This document shows, one piece after another, positions 48,866 through 60,400 of a stretch of 64,000 nucleotides of DNA (positions within the stretch are counted from its first letter, which is position 1; each line of letters starts with the position of its first letter). Below the pieces are notes generated by a model, which was given only the letters and a program-made list of their open reading frames with translations, was not told the origin of the DNA and made no database searches. The stretch comes from Paramacrobiotus metropolitanus (lineage: Eukaryota > Tardigrada > Eutardigrada > Parachela > Macrobiotidae), in contig NW_026570251.1 of NCBI RefSeq assembly GCF_019649055.1, positions 1,054,001 through 1,118,000 of the forward strand, in the 5' to 3' direction. The position numbers and the translations under genes were made by a program.

Positions 48866-51800
48866 ATGGATGCAGATCCGCCCATGGAATCGCTGGTGTC
48901 AGACGACGAGTCCCTTCCGTCTCCTGTTGCCCATCCCGATCCCCAGGAGGACCGTCTCCGCGAGGATGAAGCGATTGTCCAGAAGGAGCTGGATTGCACC
49001 GACGGGACCGCCGTCAGCGACACGAGGGCGGGTGACGATGCGACAACGCCGCAGCGCGACAGTCCCGCGTCCGCGTTGGGCGACGCCGTGGAACATGGGG
49101 ATGACGGGGACCGGGATGACACGCGCAGTCCCGCACAGTCACTGCTGTCCGATCCCGCAGGTGGGTGCCCGTGTGACAGGCGATTTTTCCGAGGAATTTA
49201 TGTATTTACTCGGAGAATTTGTATAACAAAAAAAAGCACCATATTTTTTATAAAATTAATTGGTTAATATGTTAATATTTTGCTAGAATTTATTTAAATA
49301 AGTGATTTCATTATTTTTAGTAATAGTATTAATTTTTCGGAATTTTCTGGTATTTACTATTTAGCAATAATTAATAGATGTTTATTACTAGGTAATTTAC
49401 ATTAGTAATTATTATTATCGAGTAAAAATGCAATAAATTCAGAAATTCTTGGACTAATTTTTTATGATTTTTTCTTCACATCGGAATAATAAATAATTTG
49501 CTGTTTGTGTGGTAGATTGTGACATGCCCGTGGAGGACATGGAAGCGGAGCGTGTGATGGCACAAGAGCCGGATTGTAGCGACGGCGGCGTGGACCGTGA
49601 CGACATCACACCGATGGACAGTATTGCTCCGGAATCCCCCCGGGATGATGTGAGTTAGCCATTACATTACCGTAAACATTTCTTTACGCCAAAAATCAGA
49701 AAACTGTAAAGATATTTATAAATTTAAATTATTTAAATTTATAAATATCTTTACAGTTTTCTGATTTTTGGCGTAAAGAAATGTTTACGGTAATGTAATG
49801 GCTAACTCTCAATTATTGAAAAATCAAAAAACATTAAAACCACTTTTTAGCAGATTTTCATCCAGATTTTTTCGTTCCAAGATAATTTCCCGCTCACTGA
49901 TCGATTTGATTAAAAAATCCAAAAAAATTGCGTTGTTCAAAATTAGTTACTGAATAAATTTTACTAATATCCGGTGATTAATCAGGCCGATTAATAAAGA
50001 AAAATAACAGAAAAATTCAGAACAATTTGCATTTTTTAGTTCGCTCTTGAATAAATTTGTCTAATATCCGGTGATTAATCAGGCCAATCCCGACTCCGCC
50101 GCGCCTTCCCCCATGGCGGAGGCCTCCGTCCTCGCAGAAAGCGCTTCCCCCTCGGACGCCGCCGCTGTCGAGCCGGCGGATCTTCGCTGCATCATCTCCA
50201 GCTGTCGCCAGTACAACCGCCCCCATCCCGACGTCTACCCCTTCCCGCCGGCCGCCACACGGGCCCCGCAGCGCCTCACCTGGATCCGCGCCATCAACGC
50301 CAGTCCCATCCGCAACCGCACCGTCACCAGCGCCTACCTGGACCACGACCCGTTGGCGGGCGTATGCCCGCAGCACTTCCGCCCCGAGGAGCAGCTGTGG
50401 GATGGGACGCTGCAGGCGGATGCGCTGCCGACGGTATTCGAGGGCCGCCCTGGTTACTGGGGTAAATGTTTTCCGTTACTTATTTCCATAGTATTCTTAA
50501 CCATATATTGTCATATTGTTATGTTTTTATTGTTTTTACGGTGTTATTTTTCACAGGAAATTGTTATTATCCTTCTTCGGTGGTGTTTTTTTTCTGGGGT
50601 ATCACTTACGCTGAAAATTAATAGATTTTTATCAAGGTTTTTTGTTATTTTATTTTGCGTAGAAAAATAATTTTTGTATATCCTTGGTGCATGATAATTT
50701 ACTGTGGGCTGATTTTTCGATTTTCGAAAAAATGGTTTTCCTTATTACGTTATTCTTACTGGGGTATGACTTTATGTTTTTTATTAAATGATTTTCCTGG
50801 TATTTTTTTCCTGGTGTATTCCTGTCTGTTACGCTAGAAATTTTAAATTGGAAAATAATAATTAGCGCGATACAGTATATTTGCGGGGCTATTATTTCCA
50901 TTTTTTGAAAACCGTTTTTGTGTGTTTTTGTTGGGGCGCTGTTTTGCGTTAGAACTATATTTTTTTACTGGGGTATTATTTGCGTTTGCAAATTATTTGT
51001 TAAAATTTTTCCATTGTTATTTGACTGGTTTCCCTTGAATTAGGCCACATGGAATAAAAAGTGGCACAGTTGGCATAAACTGCCAGTTTAAGCAGTCATA
51101 AATTACTGATTTAATAAAAAACCGCTAAACTAATAAAATAAAATAAAATATTAATAAAATAAAATAATAGATTTATTAAAAAAAGCGCTAAATTAAAAAT
51201 TGTTGTTGAAGAAGCAGGCGTACAGAATAATCAGTGTGAATAAATTGGTCCCGTAGTGGATTGTGTGGGCACCCAGTGCGCCGTGGCCGGCTGCCCGCTG
51301 ACAGAGCTGCATTTGACCAACGGCCTGCTGCCCCTCCGCCGCCCGGCGGCCCCGGCCCGGCTGCACTCGCCACCGCGCCGCTTCCAAGTCCAGCCCCCGG
51401 CCGGTTTCCTGCGCGGTCCCACCAGTGCCACCCTCATCGACAAGACACACGACGAATTCCGGTCAGTTCTGTACCGAAAAAATTATTTTTTAAACGTCTT
51501 CTTGTACGGCGATCATTGTCAATACTGTATGTATTTTATTTTCGGAATATTTTTCTTAAATATTTTTTTCGCAGAGGCGTGGGTGGTGATGTGGGCAGCC
51601 CTTGCGAAAAAGCGTTCGTTCTCCCCTTTCTGTTATTTGGTAAAAAACTGAATTTCTGTTAAAATTTTGATATTAATGGGATTTTCTTCTTATATTTCGG
51701 CTTTATTTTAGTATCCACTGTACTACGATCACAATGTAACAAGCGGTGAGCCTGCATTGCAACGTTGTTCGAGCATTTTACATTCAGGTCCTCATTTTAT

Positions 51801-54557
51801 TTCTCAAAATGTATTTACCTAATTAATATTAGTTTTTTTTATTAATTCTGAATTACATTTGTTATCACTGTATTTCTTAACATTTGTTATCACTGTATTG
51901 CTGTCCTTAAAATTTATTTATTCGCGCAGCAGTTAACAGTATTAGATTTTATTGTTATTTCTCACATTTTCACGTTTTAGTTTTATGGCTGGTTTCATTA
52001 TGGATTTGTAATTATGTTTGCTGTTTACTATATTAATTTATTAGTGATTTATTAATAATTTTTTTAATACGGTTGCTGCTAACTATAGTTATGTCTGTTG
52101 TTTATAATGGATACCTATCTGTATTTATTCCCGCAGAAAATGATAATATCATTTTTTTTATTGAATTTTAATTACGTATATTGTTAACTATAAATTACTT
52201 AATAATCCTAAGATACGCTTGAAATTCTTAATGTTTATTTCAAGCAAAAATTATCCAAATATGTCATAAATTTGCAGTTCGGAAGAGGGCAGGGTCACCA
52301 AGAAGAAAAAGAAACCTCCCCTGAAACTCATCCTCCGCAAATCCCCGCCGTCGCCGCCCCCCGTGGTGGTCCGCCGACCCAAAGCGCCCCCGTTAACCGA
52401 CGAGGAGGAAGAGGAGTTCGCCGCGATGCTGCGGGAAGCCCAGGGGGAGCTCTTGATCCTCCACAAAGAACTGGACGACGCCGAGGACGCCCTGTTGACG
52501 GAGCAGGGCAAGGTGCAGCATCTGCAGGGCCGGGTGGCGGCCTGGATGCAGTTGCACTACAAACGCCAGGCCGAGGAGACGGAGCGGCTGCAGACGCTGG
52601 ATAGGCTGGCGGAGTTCTATTTGCGCCAACTGCGCTCGGCCGAGTACGAGAAATCCCAGTTGCTGGAGCAGCTGGACAAACTGCGCCCCGAGTGGGTCAA
52701 GGCCAAAACCGCCGTGGAGGCGCAGAAGACCCGGCTGGCTGTGCTGCAGGTCAGTCGATGCTTGTGTGAATTTTGTTCGGTATTTTCTTTTGTTGAATCT
52801 ATTTGGCGAATATTTTTTTGAATGTTTTTGAATGATTTTTTTTGGAAATATTAAGATTGTTTATTTTTTTTATTTTGGTCGGGTTTTTAGTTTAAGGTTT
52901 TTTTGTTGTTTTTGTGAATTTTTTGGTTGAATGTTTTTGTGCAATGTTTTTTGATTATTTTTGAATGATTTTTTTACAAATCTTAAGACTGTTTTTTTTA
53001 TTTGTTTAGGTCGGATTTTTTGTTCATTTTTTTGCGCATTTTTTTCGTTGTATGGTTTTATGCAATGTTACTTAGTATTTTTGAATGATTTTTAGTTACA
53101 GTATATCTGGAGGTTGTTTATTTTTACTTATTTAGGTCGGGTTTTTATTTGAAGGTTTTTTTTTGTTGTTTTTGGATGAATTTTCTGTGAATTGTTTCGG
53201 TATTTTTTTAGTTGAAAGTTTTTCGGGGATAATATGTTTTTGGAAAATATTAAGGTTATTTATTTAGGTCCAGTTTTTTTATTGTATTTTTTGCTGCCAA
53301 GTTTTTTGTGAATTTTTTTCGTCGAATGTTTGGGTAATCAATATCTTTTTAGTGTTTTTGAATGGTATTTTTTGGAAATATTTAAGGTTACTTTCTGGTT
53401 GTTTTTCGATAAATTTTTGTGAATTTTTTTAGATGATTTCTTTGCATTATTTATTGCCGCTTTCTTGGTTGTTTGTTGATAAGTTGTTGTGAATGGTTTT
53501 TCGGGTTATTTTTTTGTCTGAATGTTTTCTGATGAATTTGTTCTGGATATTTTTGGTAATTTTTTTGTTTATAGCATTTCGACTAAATTTTTCTGGGTAA
53601 TCTTGAATTTTTAAATTTTTTTACTTGGTTGCATTCTGTACAGTAAATTTACCTGATGATTTGAGAAAAAATAAACCTGTACTTGTAGTACTTTGTAAGT
53701 TAGTGCTTTTGCGTACTTGACTTTTTTGCTAACCATAAATTGAAATTTTATATTGTGTGACAAGCCACCATACTACGATTTCCTTGCGTGTAGACTCGTA
53801 TCGTAAAACGAGCAAGATACGTTTTACACGATTACTTTATAATGGTAATGACTCAACATGTTACAAAATACTCGTAATTTATGTATTTAATATATTTGCA
53901 AAAATACTTTACAAATATACATCACAAATTATTAATTTTATAAATATATTTTGCAAATGTATTTACTTATATCCGTTGCTTTACAAAATGAAAAATCGAA
54001 CAATAAAAAATAGAACAAAATATTATGTTAAATAAACATTATAAAATAAGTATAAAAAATCCTAAGAAATCAGTAAAACATAGATAAACATTTTTAATTA
54101 TACACTGCCACTGTCTGTGTTTCCATAGACGAAGCAAGCCGCCCGTCTGGAGCAGGCCCTCCAAAATAAAACCAAAAAAGAGCGGGCGAACATGACCACC
54201 CTCGCCGGTGTCCGCCGCGAGCTGGCGGCCAGTATCCGCGCCAACCAGCGGCAGCGCCGCGCCTACACGCAGTCCCTAACGTCGCTGGGCGTCCCGTTGC
54301 CGGCGGAGATCAACGCGCTGGCCGAGGCCGGCACCGTCAACCGCCTGGCCTGTGCGACACCGCACAAGCTGTCGGTACCGCCGACACCGCTCCCGGTGGC
54401 GGTCCCCCTGGCGACACCATATCCGCCAGCGACGGCGCTGCTCAATCCAGTGCACAGCGGCCGCAAACGCCCCGGGGAGGCGGGTGCCGTCGTCAATCCG
54501 CCGGTGGCCAAGCGGAGGAGTTATACACGTCGCGGTAAAAAATCATCCGGAAACTAA
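48866..54557 (+). CDS. THAP-type zinc finger protein with long coiled coil
   Basis: Six exons (48866-49160, 49516-49649, 50083-50461, 51257-51461, 52278-52749, 54129-54557) join in phase to 1914 nt, 637 aa. Residues 1-175 are acidic and disordered. A THAP C2CH finger starts at Cys179 and Cys184 (RCIISSCRQ), has VYPFPP and a tryptophan at W212 or so, and ends Cys238-x2-His241 (VCPQHF). The family's AVPTF box appears as ALPTVF near 257-262. The Cys-Cys spacing of 53 residues is slightly long. After a Pro-rich linker, a basic patch (TKKKKKPPLKLILRK) precedes about 160 residues of coiled coil (roughly 365-525). The C-terminus has basic nuclear-localisation-like clusters (GRKRPG, AKRRSYTRRGKK). 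THAP fingers bind DNA; the protein is probably a dimeric or oligomeric nuclear factor. No transposase domain is seen. Confidence 0.82.
49652..49808. repeat. perfect palindrome with 78-bp arms at a splice donor
   Basis: 49652-49729 is the exact reverse complement of 49731-49808, with a single base at the centre. The left arm starts at position +3 of the intron after THAP exon 2 (donor GTGAGT at 49650-49655), so the donor would be inside the stem in the transcript. Perfect arms imply a recent event or an assembly artefact. Confidence 0.92.
49950..50090. repeat. duplicated acceptor junction of THAP exon 3
   Basis: TAATATCCGGTGATTAATCAGGCC followed by an R-A-T triplet occurs at about 49967-49992 and again at about 50062-50089. 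The second copy is the real acceptor of exon 3 (AG at 50081-50082); the first includes the AG and the first few exon bases. The preceding GAATAAATTT is also shared. Confidence 0.75.
52750..54128. other. T-rich intron 5 of the THAP gene
   Basis: Strongly T-rich on the plus strand with recurring TGAATGTTTTTG, TATTTAGGTCGGGTTTTT and TTTTTGAATGATTTTT phrases, suggesting decayed tandem repetition with a unit of roughly 100-130 nt up to about 53600. No gene. Confidence 0.5.
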
Positions 54558-55769
54558 TTTTTAAAAAATTCTGCTGCGTGCAAAATTACGGGAAATGTGG
54601 AGAAAAACATTGTAAAAAATCCGGAATTTTATTGGGGAAGAAATCGCCCCGGAAATATTCCGGGAAACAGCGTGGGTCAATTGAGCACAGTTTGTGCGAT
54701 AAAGAGCGAATCTGAATTCTTCCTGAAATGTATTATTGGTTAAAAAAATGGTTTTATTCTTAATACAGTTGTTGTATATTATTTGAATAAATAATGGATA
54801 TTTTGTATTTGTTTCTTTGCGATCTCGTGTAGTTGGTCGTTTCATGCGGTCTGCTTGCTCCTGCAGTGGGAAAGTGTTTTTATTATGTGTTTTTATTAAT
54901 CAAATTATTAATGATGTGTTTTTTTTACGAGCGCGTTGCGGTGCGAATTTCTAGGAAAGCCGCATTATTAAAACAGAAAAATAAACACAAAGACTCGTGG
55001 GACTATGTTGTTTGTATGTTCTATATTTGAAGTTCAGTGGAAAATTTATTAAATTTACATATTTGTAATTTTTGGAAAAAAACAAATCCTATTGATATTA
55101 TTTTTTTACATATGTATATTATTTTCTTATATTATTATGTATGATTAAATTAAGTGAAGTACTTCGCACTGGGATTGGGCATGGGAACCTTGCGTGACCT
55201 GTGCACAATGCCACAATACTACGATTCTCAACATTTTCCTCAGCTGGGTCGTTGTTTTGCGTCGGTCCCGCTGATCGGCAGCATTTTTAAAATGCTCTAG
55301 GCGTGATTGAAAATGTTAAAAAAAATGAAATCATTTAATTATTTTTTTATTGCAAGATAATGATAATTTTTATTTAGGAGAGAATTCAGCATTTTGGCGA
55401 AAACTCTTTACTGAAAATTTCCAGTCTACCAAAAGCATTAGCGATAGCAGCAGTATGACTGGACACATTAACTGATAGTATTCCATATTTCTTATATTTA
55501 CAGAATTCGAAATTTGTGGATTTATTTGATTATTTCCTTGTCCTGTAAATTCCGAAATCGGGAAAAACTGGTCGAAAACAATTCTTTATTTTAATCTAAA
55601 CGTGAGTTGGAATTCATGAAAATCCCCAGTCAACCAGTATTACAAAAAAAAACCTACTCAACCTAAACATTAAGTAAGGCCTAAACATTAAGTAAGTACG
55701 AGTATTTAAACTGGACGTATTATTCCTTGGTGCGTCGAAATTAGTCACCAATAAACATTTGTTTTTGAG

Positions 55770-55910
55770 AATTAGTTGGTCGATTAATCCAAAACAATTA
55801 TTTATACCAATCCCTGCGCTGGATAATTCGGCTGGGCATTATTATTATCATAAGATACTGTCCATTAAAAATGGTATATTCCGGCGAACTGCCAAAAGGG
55901 ATTTTGTCCG
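55770..55910 (-). pseudogene. partial copy of the 3' end of the Asn/Pro-rich gene
   Basis: Aligns with 56127-56265: the GCCGGAATATACCATTTTTAATGGACAGTAT block is identical, and GCCCAGCCGAATTAT and CGCAGGGATT follow. The frame is broken by extra ATAAT repeats near 55845. Only about the last 45 codons plus some 3' flank were copied. Confidence 0.7.
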
Positions 55911-56154
55911 GAAAAGTTTATAAATTAAGAAATTAATAATCTACTGAGGAATTAATGATTTGTACTTGCACAAATATTATACAAGTTATTTTTAAAATAA
56001 CATATGCCTTGAATAACATAAACCTTGAATGGTTTTAATCGACCAACATTATCGGAACAAAACACACAATACAACTGGGCTTTCGCAGAATATGCAAATT
56101 AATCACCGATTTACACAATTTCTTGGAATTAATTTGTCAATTAATCCAAAAAAA

Positions 56155-56756
56155 TCATCTATAAAATCCCTGCGGTTGATAATTCGGCTGGGCGTAATTA
56201 TCCGCATACTGTCCATTAAAAATGGTATATTCCGGCGGACTACCCAGCGGGATATACGGCGACGGCGGCGCATACCCGGCATCGTACGCCGGCTGCTCCT
56301 CCTCATACACCGGCTCCTCCTTCACTTCCGGTTCGGGTTGGGGGCGGGGTTCGGGCGCCGGCGGTATATATACATAATTGACCGCCGGCTGCTGGTACTG
56401 TGGATAGGCCGGCGGCGGAAGCGGCTGCGGATATACGATGTTATCGTAGAACGTGCACAACGGTCCGTAGAAGTAGAAGGAGTAGTTGAAGTTGTTGTTG
56501 GTGTTGAGGTTGTTGGTGTTGGTGACGCTGGCCATGTTGTTCTCCACGTCGTTGACCACGGAGTTGTTGGTGGCGAAGGAGATGTTGTTGTTGCCGAAGT
56601 TGTTGCACCAGTTGTTGTATGTGCCGTACGAGATGCCCGGGCCGCCGTAACCGTACTGGGGGTCGAGGGGCGGATTAGTAGGATCGAGAGGAATATCACC
56701 GGGATGATGGAGTATTCCAGGATTTTTAGGGATTTTTCTCCCGTTGAGGAATACAT
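56155..56756 (-). CDS. Asn/Pro/Tyr-rich low-complexity protein, start uncertain
   Basis: A minus-strand frame ends at 56155 and reads through an Asn-rich part (NNNFNYSFYFYGPL), a Pro/Gln/Tyr part (YPQPLPPPAYPQYQQP) and an acidic repeat (PEPEVKEEPVYEEE), ending NYQPQGFYR. Its codons end mainly in C or G, like other genes here, which favours this strand and frame. The frame has no upstream ATG. One possibility is a start at 56756 (MYSSTGEKSLKILEYSIIP) joined through a 44-nt intron: GTGATATT..CTACTAAT..CCCCCAG gives an in-phase join to YGYGGPG. Otherwise the first exon is elsewhere. I do not recognise a family; it may be secreted or matrix-like. No transmembrane segment in the supported part. 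Confidence 0.5.
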
Positions 56757-57495
56757 TTTTATGACAAATAGGGAGAAATATTCCGTAGAATTTTCAGCGC
56801 GGAAACAGCGATGGCTAACTCGATTCGGCAAAGCCGGCAGTCGTAATGTAAGGTAAAATAAAATGATTGTATAATAAACCAAAATGGAAATTAAATAATA
56901 ACATGAACACACAAAATATGAAATGCAGTCAAATAAAATTAATAACAGATAATAATATGAAGGCAAAATGAAAATAAAATGAAATCGACATCAAATAATA
57001 ATATGGACACGAAATAAAAACGCAATCGCATAAAATAGAGATTCAATAATACTCGTATTTATGGCGACAAAATAGAAATGCTGTCAGATAAATCGGAAAT
57101 TAAATGAAATTTACGAATAAATGGCAAATAAAATCAAGGTAAATTATTCGTCATATAGCGGATGAATTTAAACGCCGGCTAAAATTAAAATGCGTTTCGA
57201 TCGGCTTTGCGTTGCCGACTAGAAAATAAATTGCCGAACAGTATGTGTGACTGTTATAGCGCGTATACTTATATACGGCTGTGTTATTGTGTGGGTAGCG
57301 GATTCAGAAAAACCAGCAAATATTAAACCGTCACCCGGTGATCGTCACGCAGCATTTATTACGCATATTTTTAATACTGATCGCCAGCGTGTTATAATTA
57401 TAGCAGCCGCAATGGTTTCCAAAGTGCGTTGGTAATTGGTATCCTCGTATAAAAATACACAGGAACGAGCTCGGTATTAAATTTTGCATTGCGGA

Positions 57496-60400
57496 TCAAT
57501 GGACTTCGGGAAACATGGAATGGTGTCGGGAGCGCAGACCGTGATCATGGCCCGACGGGATTTTATAGGCGCGCTTCCAGATATCGAAGAGACACACCGT
57601 GGAATGGAACCTACACGTACCGCTAATATTTATTAAAATACTAGTAAAATGAATTCAGATAAATATTAAAAATGATTTAGTTGTCGAATACTCGTGCAAA
57701 AAAAATACTCATATGTACAATAAAATGCCAGTTGACCTTTCGAACGCCTGTTACAGAATATTAAAGTGCACAAAATTTTTACAATAATAATTATTTTAAT
57801 TTTTTAACATTTTATATGATTTGCCAGCTTGTGTGGATTAAAGCATATACATAGTTGTTTTTATTGGATTAAATATTGTTATGGCCGGTTGCTCTAGCGT
57901 GGTGGTCATGTGACTGACCTGTAGAATATCGTCAGGGGAACTGTAGCGTGAAGCAGCACCGCCCACCTAGACAAGCACAAATGCCGCTTAGATAACGCAA
58001 ACGACGTTATATCGATATAAGGAAATTAACAGGTGAGCTTTATATTTTCCACATACTGGTGGGCACCGTAGAATTCGCGTGGCCCCGGCGCTGCATCGGC
58101 TCGCAACGTCAGCAGAACCTGCCAAGTGGCAACCATTATCTGTATATCCAGCTGAATTTATAACGGCTGATATAATAATAATATCACGTGAACTGCACGT
58201 TGCAGTATCGCATAGTCAACGCAGGCAATACTTGCACCAGTAAGTTACATAACAGAATTTCTATTAAGCTGTACGTTCACGTTATAAAGGCCACTGCATA
58301 GGTTATATATGTACTGCTATATAAGCCTATATTACGTTGACAGCAATTTGCTACCAGCTAAACCACGTCATTAGAAACATCGACTTTGTTGATAATTACC
58401 GTCGTATATAGGAACTGCTTCCTTGGCAAAGGAATAATAAAATAAATATTATTATTCAAAAAAAATAAAAAGGTTTCAGCTAGAAAGTGGTACGTGTTAG
58501 CAAATCAAATTTAAGCAAGTATAGCGGAGAAAAATGGAGTCATAATAGCCCTTACACTACGAAACCGCCCGTTTAAGTTACTTACATTCAGCGTCCATTG
58601 CGCGAAATTGGTGGCCAGCAGGAACATGACCATCTCGCGCGCCGGCTTCTCGGTGTTAACGGAGCCGGTGACCTTATTGTTGGGCGTGACGGCGCGCACG
58701 CACACCCGCTTACTGGCGTCGAAGAGGAACACCGTCTGCGCCGTCGACTGCAGGATCTCCAGGGCCGCGCCGCAGATATCTAGGATGGACTCGGGGTACG
58801 GCTCGGCGTACGTACCCAACAGCCACACCACCGAGTAACCGTACACGCCGATCTGCATGCGCAAGATAATAAATGGTCATATTACCGTATATATCGATGA
58901 CCAGTGGAAATTATTTCAGCAAAATATGTCTCAGTTTGTAATAATATTAATGGATATCGTGCAACACAGCTTATACTTCTTGCAAAAAAGTTATTGATAA
59001 TTTAACGATTAAGTTAAACGGTAAAGTAAAAAAGATGGGCATATTAACGAAATTAACCAGTACGACTACCGGTATATTGCACTCTGTACGAGTACCGTGC
59101 ACAATATCGTCAATAGTATGTCATCGGCAATAATATACGGTGTTGGCAACGGAGACCATGAATTTCAAGAATTTGTATGCCATTACACTACGATTACCAT
59201 GCATTTCGCCAAAACGTCTGCACTCTGTAACTGATGGTGAATCTGACAAATACAGAATAGTATAATCTGACGAAAACCGCAGCCAGCGTTGACATAATTC
59301 ACCTGGTTTGTGTAATCTATAAAAATTTAAAAAAAAGGGTAACACGATTATAATTCATTATTCAGGCTAGATTACAGAATTACTTAACTAGATGTGTATA
59401 TATATATACGTATGTGCGATACCTATCTATGGCATATGAAACTGCTAATAACAAAAACATAAGTGATGCATTTACGGTTTTTAAATTAGCTTTATTGTAT
59501 TGTTAACGTAAATTAATGTGAAAAAGAACGGAAAGTGAGGTTAATGTATTGTGCACATTACTGAATCAAAACAAATTATTTAAGCCGTTAGTTAAAATTA
59601 ACGTTTCAGACCAAGTCCAAAGGCCGTTGCACTACAATAACCTCGCAATTTGAGAAAACGCCTGCCGCGGGAAACTGACAATTGTGTAAGTAGTCGAAAC
59701 AGAACAAAAAAAGGCAAGCGTTTGATGGGATTAAGCGCAGCCAGCGTGAACACTCACAGTTCTTTTAAAATACAGAAAAATGTAAATAATCATGTAATTC
59801 TCTCCATGATTTCAAAGTTGGAAACACCAAGCTGATTATAAGGCTAAATCTTGAAACTTATAATAAAATAAAATCGTATCTATATAAAAATAAATACAAA
59901 TAAACAAAGTAAATACTCGTATCTATATAAAATAAATATATAAAACCAAGTTTGTTCGTGCCTGTATAAAATCTCGTATCTATCGTAAATTTCGTATTGA
60001 TCACGTACGAAATTTACATAGATTTCTCGTACGTATCTCGTATCGTATTATTTTTATTTATAAACAAAATTGATAAAATTAAATTTTTTATAATTAGTTC
60101 GGTCAATATTCTTTTGATATGATTATGATTATTAATTAATTATTATCGGTGTTTAGTGTTTACCATGGTGATGAGCAGCAGTCCATCGTCCAGCGCCATA
60201 TTGGCCGTGTGTATATGCACGGTCTGCAGTTTCGTGGCGAACTGGATGCCGCAGTAGATGGACGCGCCCAGTCCCAGCACGTTCAGCGTGACGTCCATGA
60301 TGTCGCCGATCCAGCTGGCCAGTCCCTCCGTGTCGCTGTTCTCTTCCTCCTTATGGACGTACATAAAGACGATCAGCCCGACAATGGTCAGCACCATCAC

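Noticed and set aside
48866-54557. domesticated P-element transposase (many THAP proteins derive from or resemble these)
   Set aside because: No RNase-H-like or GTP-binding transposase region follows the THAP finger; the rest is linker and coiled coil.
56029-56856. 275-codon plus-strand open frame, Arg/Val/Gly-rich
   Set aside because: It is antisense to the Asn/Pro-rich frame; its composition is what the reverse complement of Asn, Pro and Glu codons gives, and it lacks the C/G third-position bias of other genes here.
56322-56966. 214-codon minus-strand frame rich in Thr and Ser
   Set aside because: It overlaps the Asn-rich frame shifted by one base; third positions are mostly A, unlike other genes. 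Only its ATG at 56756 was kept as a possible start.
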